DNA from: Tetraselmis striata
Lineage: Eukaryota; Chlorophyta; Chlorodendrophyceae; Chlorodendrales; Chlorodendraceae
Assembly: GCA_006384855.1 (NCBI GenBank)
Contig: VCJN01000005.1
Coordinates: 124,001 to 188,000, forward strand
Length of the DNA stretch: 64,000 bases
Reading direction: 5' to 3'
The stretch's first letter is position 1. Each line of letters starts with the position of its first letter. Made by a program: the position numbers and the translations under genes. The notes below the pieces were generated by a model. That model searched no databases. It worked only from the letters and a program-made list of their open reading frames with translations, and was not told the origin of the DNA. This document shows, piece after piece, positions 11,682 to 23,049 of this stretch.

Positions 11682-14600
11682 TGTGGGCGCTCATATATTG
11701 CCCGGTGATGCCGGCGGCTCAGTGTCGGCAGCAATTCAGCCATTCGCCCTATTGCTTGCCGTCGTGGTCGCCTTCGCATTGACGATCACCGCAGCCAGCG
11801 CGCCGCACGCAGCATACGCGCAGCACACCCTTTTTAATAGATCGATAATATGTATGTAGCCATACATACATATACGGAAGGATTACCGTACTTGCCCCTC
11901 GCCCCCAAACCGGGCGGTACCTGTACCAGGAGACTGTAGGGTAGCGACGCAGCGATCCCGATATCCTCTCACTACTCGTTATTATTCTGCCGTTATGTGT
12001 GAGGGGTTATCGCGTCATACTACTGCTGGTAGGGCGTACTACCCAACATACAGTAGGGGTTTCTTTTGAAACCCCAAAATTGTCGTAGCCAGCATCCGCA
12101 AAAAATTAAACGACGTAATTCAGGGCAAGATTTACGTCACTCCGAATATATCCGACGAATTTATGTTTCTTTCGTTTCGAATTATATATATTTGTCATCG
12201 TACTCATCCTCCCCACTACAATGACGATCTATCTACGACCAGCGCTTTACTTACGAGTAGAGCGGTAGTGAGTAGCAATCCTTAGTACCGGTATAGCTAC
12301 CAGAGTGGTTGCGGACCGCTTTTAGGCAGCTTGTGTTGATCTTGTATTAATACAAAAATCTTTACATCAGTGCTTTATGCGCACTAAAAGCAATCGTCAG
12401 TGGAAGGTTGCCAGCAAAAAGGAGATGCAAGCATGAAACCAAGGGTCAGACACGAGGCAAGGGAGCCAAGAAGCAAGGAAGAGCCACGGGAACCAGGCGG
12501 AAGCCACCAAGTCGCCAAGGAACCAAAGGGTCCAAGGAACCACTGCTGAAAGCCCAAGAACGACCAGAAAAACCTAAAGGGAAACATGAAACCAATGGGG
12601 ACCACCGCCCAGGGGTGGGCCATCAGCCGCGGCGAAGGCGCTTGCAACCGATGACCCCGGTCACAGCAACACAGGCTGATGAGCGACGCGACGCATGCGC
12701 AGGAGCACCATCACGGGTTTTATTAGTACTCGTACTGCTTTAGCTGCGGTGGATTTGTTGCTGCCGGCCTTTTCGAAATTCACACCTTAACTACATGCAG
12801 CAAGTGGAAAATGAAGACGGAAGTCGGGCAGCCGCGCCACTTACAACCATGTGGAGTACGGCGGTATGATGTACGCGACGCGACGGTAACCATGCATATG
12901 TACCGGCGGTGTGCATTCCGATGGGTGGACACTGCACGTACGGCGCAACGGCGGTGTATGGCCGTTGCCATCAGCATCGCCGGTCGACCCGCCGCCTCGC
13001 GCCTACAAGTAGGGGCGGCACATAAAACGCATAAGGTATCGGGTCACGGGCACAAGGGACCATGTGCGGTCGTGCCGTTACGGTTTTGATGTGCGTCGGG
13101 GTCGGTTGCCGACGGCGACGTCGTAGAAGACCCGCCGATTCGGTAAGCCGTCGTCGCGGGCCTCGCTTCGCGGAGTGTGGCGAGGTGGCCGCCGCTGCGT
13201 GCTGCACCAGCGATGGTTGCCAATCACGAGCTCGCAAGTCGCAGGCCTATGACGATGTCACGAAACGCATAGGTCACGCTACATGGCGGAGGTTCCCCCT
13301 CGGCGAACAGCTCGTACTGTCAGAGGTGAGATGTCGGGAAGTTGAGAACGGGTTGGCCGGCGTATAAGCTCTAACAGCCTACGCCGGCCCATAGCGATGC
13401 CAGTGTTGTCGGGACGAGGGTTGTAGCGAGCCAGCCGCCACTGCCGCACCAGCGACGGACGCCGAGGCTCAAACCCGGAGCCGGAGAAGGATAGTTACGG
13501 GCACTACGAGACGTCGAGCACGCCAAGTTGTAGAGCTGCACCCCGGTTGCCAGCGCAATGTTGATGTCCATGTGACGACAACGTTGCGGTAGGAAGCGTC
13601 GGAAACGCGACGGAGCGAGCCACGCGGACGCTCCCCACAGCAACCATAGCAAACGGTGTTGCGGCACGGTAATTAGGGTGAGGGCAACGAGCCCTCTCGA
13701 AACACATGCGCATGTGCAGCGCCATCCCCGTAACGGGTACTTCGGAAAACCCACCACGCGCAGCCACCGTCGAAGCCATGATGCCTTGCTGCAAGGACCT
13801 GCGGACGGAGTTGAAGTGTCTTGCAGGACAACAAACGGCCTTACTGACCACACGGGCGTCCTCCTCCGTCCGGCGCGCCAATTTGTTGCGATATGCATAG
13901 TTGTCGTCGTTTACAACCGTGACGAGCAGTGGCCATGGTACCGAGCGTGTCCGCCCCAGCACCTAGCCTCAAGAGTTGAGTGCTGCGAGAGGGCGCTTCA
14001 CTGCGGGAGCCTAGGCACGAAGGCCCGTACAACGACTCGGCTTCGGGGGTTGAGGTTTAAACCCCCTCAAGCAACGAGGACCCCCCCCCCCCCCCCGGTT
14101 CTAATTCCATACCGTGCGCATCGCCACACGAAAACGCCTCAGTCGCAAAGTTGTGGCAAGAACGGAAAGCGACTTCGCACGCATGAATCGGGAAAACATC
14201 ACTACCCAGGGGATGGCTATCACTGCCGATGATGTAACGCGTATGCGTGACACGAAGACTCACTACCGGGAAAATGAATCTGGGTGCGGACTGGATCAGC
14301 CTCTGCGACCCTCGCGCGCACAAGCACGCGAAGCCGTTGTTGCCGAAGGCAGCGAGCTGGAGGATGGCAGACGAGCTGGTGGAGGTTGTCCTAAGTAGCT
14401 CCTCGGCCGGAAACCCAGGGCTTCCGGGCGATGGGGCAGCCCGTACTAAAACCTTGTGGTACCGGTAACCTAGCCGGTTGAAACCACCAGCAAACCGTAC
14501 GGGTTACACTAGTATAACTAACATTGTTGGGAAACCCCGTAAACATGTTGAGATCAAATCTCCGGGCCCACCAAAGTTATATGAGGTGCGACGAACATGG

Positions 14601-15950
14601 CCGGCGTGATTCGCAGCAGAAACGGCCCGCCTCCTGCTACGACCGCGGGTTGAAAGATTTCCGCCGCATCAAAAACGTGAGTAGCCCGCTCATCCCACAT
14701 GGTTTGCTCCCGCCCAGCCACCCCCACCCCTACTACCCGGGAAAAGTCGCAATATCCTGTCAAATTAGTCCAAATACCTACGTTACTTGGGAAAGACCTA
14801 TTGAACGGGGGTCAAAACAGCGCTAAATTGGTCGCAATACCGAGTGAGATTTCAACACGTTCTAGAAGTACATGGCCACCACTTTCGCGAATTTCGTCGC
14901 AATAGTCGCCGCGGTCTTGAACTATACGATGTACTATTTACGACGCCTTTCTCAACAGCCCACCACTGACGGGTGGCGGATGGAAAGCCACTCCGTCTCG
15001 TGCCAACGTAGATTGAGCCTCGTTTCCATAGAACCCTACTTCTTACCTTCTCGCCCCTCATTGTTGGCCGCCTGGCAATTACCTTTGCCGTGCGGCGACG
15101 GAAACATGGATGGGGACAAGACATACCGCCGTAGGTTGGCCGTTTCCTACCCCCAAGCGAGGTTGAGTCGCTGAAGCAAAAAGCGGTGCGAAACGCACTG
15201 GCAGCAGGGAGTTCCATGCATGTCCATGCAATATCATCTTAGCCTCGCCCTGAGGAAAATAACGACGGCACAGAGTTTCCGAGTGTTACAAAGAAGCCGT
15301 GGCAGAATCTACCGCTGAAAAAGTTTGGTCGGAGATTTGCTCCCCGGATCTCACATGTCCTTGCGTTCGTTCCCTTCGCAGGAGGTGCCACTCCCTTCAC
15401 CGGGTCGCCTCCAAAGATGGAGTGCCAATATGCGACTGCGATAAGGCTTTAACTCCATACACAATCTTGTCACGCACCTACCGAGCCCCTGACCGCCGTT
15501 GCGGCGCGGATTGCACTTACAGGTACGGCAGTGGGAAAGACGATTCACATCCCATGAGAAGACCTTTTGCAGGTTGGACAACTCCAGATAGTTTTATAAT
15601 GCACGGCGGCAAGAATCGGGTGGCCAAGATGCTTGCTCCCGGTCCCTCCATAAAGACAACCGTGTCCACAGCCAACCACTGAGATAACAACATGGTGTCG
15701 ATATCGCCTTGAAAGGATTCCATGCGGCATGCTTGGGCTTGGGTGGGAGATTAGGCGAGAAACTGTAAATGGCGCGCGTTTTACTTGTGTAGTCCCACCC
15801 TCGTCGATATCGGTGTCGGAAGCATGCTGTGGAGGTAGGTACACGAAGGCATGTGACGAAAGGCAAATGCGCGTATCCCCCCCCCCCCCCCCCCCCCCCC
15901 GATATTTGCACCGATCAGGCAGTTACTTCAATGGTATTGCCTTTGGAGTC
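11682..15950. other. Long stretch without a recognised gene
   Basis: Moderate GC, with no frame showing the strong GC3 bias of the real genes. A purine-rich segment at 12405-12600 is built of degenerate AAGGGANCCAAG-type units. The sequence near 12738-12760 resembles the tail that follows the RT fragments at 21712 and 32370. C tracts lie at 14081-14096 and 15879-15900. Several minus-strand frames (for example 15517-15723, with FLPPCIIKLSGVVQP) read like decayed protein and may belong to the same lost element as the hAT-like exons at 17.6-18.0 kb, but I cannot assign them. Confidence 0.35.
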
Positions 15951-15957
15951 CAACTCC

Positions 15958-16800
15958 AAGACAGATGCGGGTTGCGGAGGAGGCGGCTTCTCTTTGCCGA
16001 CGACTAGCGACGGCATAGAGTCCTCCGGCATGGTCCTACTAGCCTGCGCGAGCGATGATACGCAAAACAAACGTGAGAAATGCTAACACCTTGCCCGCAT
16101 TATGCGGAACATTCCACAGCGGATTGTGCAATCGGCATTGTAAGAGTGCGCGGTCACCCTGCCTCATCCCGGACCCCCGAAAGCACTAACTTCGTCGATA
16201 TTGGATTTCGATTACTCCGCTTTCGCAGATGCGGGCTTCGGCGGAGCCGGTCTCTCCTCACCAACGACTAGCGAGGGCACAGATTTCTCCGGCAGGGCCG
16301 TGCTAGCTTGCGCGCGTGATACGCAAAACTAGGGTGAGCAATTGCAAGTACGCATATTGCATAACGGCGCGCGGAACATGCTGCGGCCGTTACATGCTAC
16401 GGCGCGCGGAACATGCTGTGCAATTGCTATTATTTGCAATAAAGCGTGGTCCCCCTGCAGCCTCCTCCCCGACCCCCGTAAAGCACTCGCCTCACCGATC
16501 TTTCGTTTTGATTTCTTCTCTTTAGCAGATGCGGGCTTCGGCCGGGCTGGCTTCTCTTCGCCAACGACATGCGAAGGCATGGACTCCTCCGGCATGACCG
16601 CGCTAGCATGCGCGCGCGATGCGGCAAACTAGGGTGAGCAATTGCAAGTGCACTTCTTCCTTAACGGCACGCGGAACATGCTACGTACGGCCGGATTGTG
16701 CAATTGCTATTTGTTTTTTAAGGCGCAGTCACCTACCTCCTCCCGCTATCACCCGACCCCCGTAAAGCATCAATCTCGTTATAAATCAAAACCAACGATC
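15958..16800 (-). repeat. Tandem repeat of exon-like units, about 2.8 copies
   Basis: Three units start at 15958, 16225 and 16525 with lengths near 267, 300 and 276. Each holds a conserved core of about 100 bases running from CAGATGCGGGCTTCGG to GCAAAACTAG. On the minus strand the cores encode variants of a charged proline-rich peptide: PEESMPSHVVGEEKPA, PEKSVPSLVVGEERPA and PEDSMPSLVVGKEKPP. In units 2 and 3 the core is preceded on that strand by CACCCTAG, a usable acceptor, and in unit 3 it is followed by GTGAGG, a usable donor. It looks like a tandemly duplicated exon with its flanking intron. Unit 2 has an in-frame stop, so it is probably not all functional now. Confidence 0.7.
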
Positions 16801-17583
16801 ATGACAAATCCTTTTCCACCGCAAATAAGAATTGAATCGACCCCTCGTCTACGTCGATTTCAAAAACCGCATTTCCTTTGCTAGCGCGGGGCAGCGGGGC
16901 GGCAAGTGCAACACGGTACGCAGTAGGCGATTGACATGGTAGTAGAAAGTTGCGTATACTACGTAAGACTATCCCGTTTGACTGCCCATAACATACGACA
17001 TGTGATACTAGAGCAATACGGGCGAGACCCCCCGCGAGACACTCACATAAATATGCTTGCTGATGGACTCGATCTCCGTGGCAAGTGCAAGGGAGGTTGT
17101 GATGCGCACGGGGTGTCCCAAGGACGCCGCGGATGCGGCAACACATGAAAACATCAAATAGTGGCTCACACATTGCGAGAGGCAACATACACAAAAAATG
17201 CCTTACCACGGGTCGTGGACGAGGTCTTGCAGCGGCGGCTTTCCTCAAACTCGTCGGAGGTGGAGACACCTGCTCTTGCACCTCCACCTTGAGATTCAAG
17301 CCTTCCACCGTGAGATTCTAAGAAGTGGCGAGTGGCGGCGCAACGTCGTCCCGCTTCAAACTCAAGCATTGCGACAGAAATGCCAAGAGGTTAACCTCCA
17401 GATTGATGGCACGCTCACTTGTGTGTGACGGCTAGGTCGTGGGGGTGAAGGAATAGATGGTCGCGCCTCCTCCACGGACTACCATCCGGTGCCATAAGTG
17501 TAGTAAGCCTTCGAGGGGTTTCTTAAAGCACGACGGGTGGAAGTTCGACGGAGGGTAGGGCGGGCGGGGGAGGGGGTTGATAC

Positions 17584-18026
17584 CTGTCGGAAATCTTCCG
17601 TGACGTAGTCGTCTTCAATCATATAGTCGTTGTGATACTCGGGCGGAAACGCTTCGGTACTACACTCAGGATGGTACTCAACGGCTGCTTCCAGCACGCC
17701 ATCTCCCTCCCGGGAAAATGCCATGCACAAACAAGGTTTATCGGCACGCACTCCTACATAGCATGGGGCAAACGAAACGCAAACATTCGGAGCAACTCAC
17801 ATCTACAACGGCTTCGGAAGACACCCGGAAGATTCGCCTCTCGCACAAGGTTGTCGGCATGCTCGGGGGCAATCCTGTCACGCTGGGCGCGTCGCGGCAC
17901 CGGGAATGTTTCTGTGGGGTCGTGAATCGGCTGCATGGGCCGCCTAGCACGGCTCGCCCGTCGCGGAAGGCGGGTCCAAGATCCACGGCACAACGGCCGA
18001 GGCTGCAGTCGCCTGCCGCCTCGCAA
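17584..18026 (-). pseudogene. Probable decayed hAT-family transposase, C-terminal exons
   Basis: Two minus-strand exons can be joined: one from an unresolved start near 18026 down to 17801 (donor GTGAGT, phase 1), and one from 17750 to 17584 (phase 1 in, donor GTATCA). The first contains PTETFPVPRRAQRDRIAPEHADNLV when read across two lines. This parallels the hAT C-terminal dimerisation block, usually P(S/T)ER.FS..G followed by R.R..PE....LV. The second continues with an acidic tail (YHNDYMIEDDYVTED), also usual after that block. The key FS.AG residues are altered, no upstream catalytic exons were found, and base composition is AT-richer than in the host genes. I therefore call it a fossil. 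Terminal inverted repeats and target duplications were not identified. The family call is inference from a short motif. Confidence 0.4.
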
Positions 18027-18029
18027 AGG

Positions 18030-19440
18030 CGCGGGTGACCTAAAGATCCGGCATGTTCAGTTAGTGTTTTCAGTCAACCGGGCGCGACGAAAGCGGCGGC
18101 CTGTGGCAAGTAGGGTTGTGCAACACATTCGGGGTAGGTGGGCCCACGAGGGCGGACGCATCTGCCGTTGGCGCCGCAACAAGGCGGCGCAACGGTGGAA
18201 TCTATGGTAAGCACATGCCGAACGTAGTACATCGTACAGACTACAACGTCACCTATTCTTACATTCGTAAGGTGAGATCTGCACAACGCTTTTTTTTCTT
18301 GACGAAACCGCTTTTTACGGTACATTCGTACAGATATAAATTTCACTCGGTACTACGACAATTTTAGCGCCGTTTTTACCCCCATTAAATGGGTCTTTTC
18401 CGAGTAGAGTATTTGGACAAATTTCAATGGATATTGCACCCATTCCCACCCCTGCCCCCTCTTTCAGTTGTATGTATCCGCAGTCGACGTCCCGCTACGC
18501 CGTTGTCGTGTCGGGCATAAGTTGCCTCCGCCCCACTCGCCCCGACTGCCAGTCGCCCACCGCGATCCGGTCCTCACCAAGGACCAACCAATGCTAGCTG
18601 TACCGCAGCACCGATAGCGAGCCCGTTGTTGCCCCCGTCGACGGCGACCCGCCGGCAGCTGCAGCCGCTGCGCCGGTGGAACCTGTCGGTTGTATAGGCA
18701 AGCTGCCACGGACGGGGATAACAATGGGCTCGCTGCCGCTGCCGCCATTCCGGCATTCCGGGGGGGTGGGACTGGCCGCGGTGCTGCGCGGCGCTGACGC
18801 GTCGATGCTAGCACGTGTTGTCGCGCCCATTCCGGAAACAAGTTGTTTTTAACGACTTCCGTCATATCGCGGACACTTTATCGCGCCCATGAGGTTGGCA
18901 GATGGGTATTGAGTCAGTCAGCAACCAGTCGCATAATCTAAGGATTACATAATCTTGCAACCCATCAAATATAATTGTCGACTTCCGACGTAGTCGCCGC
19001 ACGATGACAACATAAGCGTCATTCTATACATAGCACGATACCGTCATCGTCATCTATCGGTGGTACGTTTGCATAGCACGTGAAATGTGCGTCCTCCGAT
19101 GACAGTGCGGCACCTGCGATGTGCTGCGGGTAATTGGTAGGGGAGTTGGTTGGTGCTGAGTTGTTATGGAGTTAGAGGGGGTGGCAGTGCATCACGTAGG
19201 TGGTGCGTAGGCCGGCTGCACCATGTCGCCGTGTGCATGGTCCGGCCTCCGCCACGTGGTGACGCGATGACGCGATGACGATTGTCATGTTACATGACGT
19301 CACAAATGGAATGTTTTTTCGCGTGTGGCATGTCCGTGCATCATCGCGTAGTCATCGCGTCATCGGCAGTATACATACGGTACCCGTACGAAAACATACC
19401 GCCGATGACTCACGATGACGATATGACGATAAAACCGCTG
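18030..19440. other. No gene recognised
   Basis: A minus-strand frame at 18464-18865 is Ala/Pro/Arg-rich and overlaps a second open frame at 18594-18830; neither resembles a known domain. Short GATGACGCGATGACG-type direct repeats occur at 19258-19285 and again around 19340-19430. Confidence 0.3.
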
Positions 19441-20510
19441 CCGATGCGGGATCACGGATGAGTGACGTGCGCGCGGTCCACATGAGAGCCCGAGCCACGT
19501 GGGCACGTGTGTGCGAGGGTGATCCACGAATGCGTTTTGCAGCTTATGCAATGGGATGGCGGACAAATCTGCGCCCTTTGATGAGGCAGCGAGCACGCTC
19601 TCGAGCCGCCACCAAGCTCAGAACTTCGAGGAAATCTCTTGCGAGTAAGGCATATTGGTGAGCCCCGGTGGTGCACCGAGTGCGTTCTCGCGATGAGAGG
19701 GCACCATGATCCGCGGCGGCCAAGCATGCGACAGCTCGCACCTTGCGGCGCACCCCCTTGCCCACTTCGCCCTTAGTGCCGAAGACCATGATGATTGTCC
19801 GTGTACTCCGACATGTCCATGATGTCTCGAAGTGGGCCCTTGTGTTCTAGCTCCGTGACTGTTGTGCCACGCCGCATCCCGCACTGCTAGCCCCTGTTGC
19901 ATGTCGCGCAACGGAGAGTGGTCAGACCGAACCACGGCCGCGGCCCGGGGCACCGCAGTGTGTTGCACTTGACACCGCACCGCACCGTCTTGAACTCCAA
20001 CAACGTGGACTTGAAGCTCCGGGGATCATCGCTCCCGGCCTCGACGAAGGCCGGGAGGGAGAGCTATGCGTCCAACAACATGTCCTTGAGTTCATCCATG
20101 AGTACGGTGTTGATACCTGAGGCATTGCTTGTTGGAACAAGTCATCCACCTCCCGGCGTACAACGATGCCCATAATATCGTGAACACAGTGATCGAGAAA
20201 GGCGTTAGCGATAGCGTCGTGTTGTACACGCCATTGCTGGACGTCTCCAGGTGCCGGGATGTTCATGAGCGCGTCACCATATAGGTCAGCAGTGACGGGG
20301 TTGTGCTCTGTCGAGGGCAAAATAATCTGGCTCCCAACCAACACCGGGGCCATGCACAGGCTCGGCAGAAAGAAGTACCGGTATCGACCTCCCGCAGCTC
20401 TTGCGGAGTCATGACCGTCCGCGCAGTGGGAATGGCCACTGTCCACATATCCAACGACGCGTTGAGTTGGCCGAGCGAAAAATGAAGATCATTTCCCTGC
20501 ATGTGACAAG
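19440..20510 (-). pseudogene. RT-type mobile element C-terminal domain, inverted copy 1
   Basis: The left arm of an inverted repeat. On the minus strand it opens with WTVAIPTARTVMTPQEL, goes through STEHNPVTADLYGDALMN and VQHDAIANAF, and ends in the frames around 19544-19789 (MVFGTKGEVGKGVRRKV). The order W-t-A-iPT, D-YGD-al, HdAI, then a nuclease-like E-F-K and a VFG.KGE block matches the region C-terminal to the reverse transcriptase in retroelement proteins that are abundant in algal genomes. The RT domain itself is absent. Frameshifts break the frame near 20000-20100 and 19800, so it is not functional. Confidence 0.6.
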
Positions 20511-20639
20511 GAGAGTGCCTACCTCATTTTGACACGACCAATACTCTAGTGATACCGGGAGGATACATCAAATGCTGGTACCGTCACCCACGATCCCAAT
20601 CATCCGGAGTTGCAAGTATGTATCCGATGAGTTGTTATG

Positions 20640-21660
20640 TTCGTAGTCTCATGCTCGGATCTTGTTCAACCATCTCGATGCGGCGTCGGGCATGTGGACG
20701 GTGGCCATCCGACCGCACGGACGGTCATGACTCTGCATGAGTTGCGGGAGGTCGATGCCGGCACTTCTTTCTGCCGAGCCCGTACATGGCCCCAATGCTG
20801 GTTGGGAGCCAGATCATTTTGCCCTCGACAGAGCACAACCCCGTCACTGTTGACCTATATGGTGACGCGCTCATGAACATCCCGGCACCTGGAGACGCCC
20901 AGCAATGGCGTGTACAACACGACGCTATCGCTAACGCCTTTCGCGATCACTGTGTTCATGACCTAGGTATCGTTGTACGCCGGGAGGTGGATGACTTGTT
21001 TCAGCAGCCAGTGCCTCTCGGCAACACTGTACCCAAGGATGAACTCAAGGACATGGTGCCGGACGCAGAGCTCTCCCTCCCGGCGTTTAACGTCGTCACC
21101 GGGAGAGATGATCCCCGGAGCTTGAAGTCCACGTTGCTGGAGTTCAAGACTATGCGGTACGGGGTCAAGTACACTGCGGCGCCCCGAGCCACAGTTGTGG
21201 ATCGGTTTAAGCGCTCCCTGTTGGGCGACATATAACGGGGGTTGGCAATGCCGGATGCGGCGTGGCACAACACTTAGAGCGGATAGAAGGGCCGTCTTCG
21301 AGACATCTAGGATATGTCGGAGTACACGGGCATGGTCTTTGGCACAGTGGGTGAGATGAGCAAGGGGGTGCGCCGCATTGTTTGCGGTGTCGCATGATTG
21401 CTTGGCTTCGGATCGGGTTGCCCTCTCATCGCGAGGCACTCGGTGCACCACCCGGGCTCACCAGGAGGCCTTACTCGCAAGATTTTTTCGGGGTCTCCGA
21501 GCTTCGTGCTCGCTGCCTCATCAAACGGCGCAGGTTCGTCCGCCATCCCGTTGCCGAAGTTGCACAGCCTGTCCGGGGATCACACTCGCACACACGTGCA
21601 CGCGTGGCCCGGACTCTGAACCGTGCGCGCATCACTCATCCATCCTGCCTCGTGTGGGAT
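20640..21660 (+). pseudogene. RT-type mobile element C-terminal domain, inverted copy 2
   Basis: The right arm of the same inverted repeat and the best preserved copy. The longest frame, 20786-21235, contains STEHNPVTVDLYGDALMN, VQHDAIANAFRDH, VRREVDDLFQQ and STLLEFKTMRYGVKY. The D..E-F-K arrangement could be a PD-(D/E)XK nuclease core. Further frames to about 21620 continue the homology with copy 1 (MVFGTVGEMSKGVRR). The first part (20640-20780) is in a different frame from the rest, and a stop falls at 21233-21235, so the gene is broken. About 85% identity to copy 1 by eye suggests a fairly recent duplication. Confidence 0.62.
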
Positions 21661-21757
21661 GCGGGCCGCCTCTTATTTTTAGCGGATTGCTGTGTTGATG
21701 TTTTGGTACTGCTTTCAGCAGTACCCGGTATCTCCATGGGTGGATTTGTTTTTTTTT

Positions 21758-21865
21758 TCCTTTTTTTTTTCGCCCCCGGGACAGGACTGGCACCAGTGAA
21801 ACCCTTGCAGCGTCTCTACGACGGCCGTTTAGGCAGCAATCCAGTTACGGGTTTTGTTAAAGCCG
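21758..21865 (+). repeat. Dispersed repeat X, copy 3
   Basis: Begins after a T-rich tract at 21748-21769 with CCCCCGGGACAGGACTGGCA and continues through ACGACGGCCGTTTAGGCAG. It matches the minus strand of 1-140 over about 90 bases. It directly follows RT copy 2 and a GGTGGATTTGTT motif, which is also found after the RT copy near 32370, so it may be part of that element's 3' tail. Confidence 0.65.
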
Positions 21866-23049
21866 TTTTTATAACTTAACCAGTAGTACGTACATTTATT
21901 TATGGCGCGCGGCGCGGCTCGTCGCGTACTAGACTACCTGATGTACGCAGCGATGCATGATATATTAACAATTAGCGACTACATGAGCTAGCATGCATCA
22001 TACCATAGGTATAGTCGCTATATATCGTCGCTCTAGCATCGGGCTGCTCGGCCGGCCTTGTGGGGGGGGGGGGGGGGGGGGGGACGCGGCGGCATGCGGA
22101 CTGCAAAGTGTCTGCCATGTGGAAAAGCGACGGCCTTGGTACCAACGCGAACTGTAAGCTGACACGACGCTGTATCTCATCCTCCAGAAATACCCCAACA
22201 CTTTTGCAGATAAGTCGCAGGTCGCTTCCCCCTGTTGCAGCGAAGAGGGGCGCGCTGCCAAGAAGAGCCGCGCGGAGGCGTTCGAGCCAGCGCGACGTCG
22301 GCATCCCTGTCCGGCAGAACTTCGGGCGGGCGTCGGGGCGCCCACACTGCGGTGAAATGCCGTCGACGCGGCCCTCCAAGGTGCGCGGGGCCACGGTTCG
22401 CCCCCCCAAGCCGTGCACGCGGGGGCCACTGCTACCCGCATGCACGCCGCGCAGCGTATGTGGAGCGCGGTGCGGAGGATGGCGGAGCCGACGCGGCGGC
22501 ATGTGGGGTCAGGCGCTGGGGACGCGGGCGGCTGGACGCGCGATGCGCGCTTTTCGCTGGCAGCTGGGGCAGTTTGTTGTGGCTGGGCCAGCACAGCAAG
22601 CCTCGGGCCGTTTTGCGATGTGGACTAGCGGGCTCGTTCTCTCGGATCGGCGGGCGCTTTGAGGCGCGGAGGGACACCCCACTCGGCAGGGCCAGTGCAA
22701 ATATGGCAAAGGGTGCAGTCAGCAGCCCATCGCACACTCAGCGGCACTGCGAGCACGCGGTTGACAGTGGTGTGAGAACCTGCTTAGCGTGGCTGCATAC
22801 CTACCATGTTGACCGCGACGTATCGCATCAAGTGTCGGCCCGCAGAGAAAAAAGAGGACGGGTGTGAGTTGTTTTCTTTAAGGGAGGGGGGGGGGTTCAG
22901 CAGGAACAGGTATGTGGCAGCTCAGAACATGTCTGAGGGCTAATGAAACATTGTTCAGTTGCCGTAATCTTTCCATGCGGACCTCTTGCACGTCTTTCGC
23001 CGCATCTGCTTGTGCGTTTTGTCTCTCACCTGCGCGGATGTGCTCGCAG
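21866..23049. other. Upstream region of the dynein gene; unresolved open frames on both strands
   Basis: High GC makes frames open on both strands. The minus-strand frame 21972-22502 starts with a true ATG and includes SDLRLICKSVGVFLEDEIQR, then runs into a C tract (22063-22083 as G on plus) directly after a possible GTCCCC donor, like other introns here. No homologue is recognised. The first exon of the dynein gene should lie in this interval or just upstream of 23050, but no ATG exon with matching phase could be fixed. Confidence 0.3.

Noticed and set aside
12408..12743. Lys-rich open frame in a purine-rich repeat
   Set aside because: Low-complexity repetition explains the frame; no start context, splice signals or homologue.
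15990..16007. LFADD-like tetrapeptide resembling an RT active site
   Set aside because: It lies on the strand opposite to the protein-like repeat, ends at a stop, and no other RT motif is near.
22060..22867. Long plus-strand open frames upstream of the dynein gene
   Set aside because: Open only because of high GC; overlapping frames are open on both strands, the reading passes through a G tract, and no domain or dynein N-terminal wording is found.
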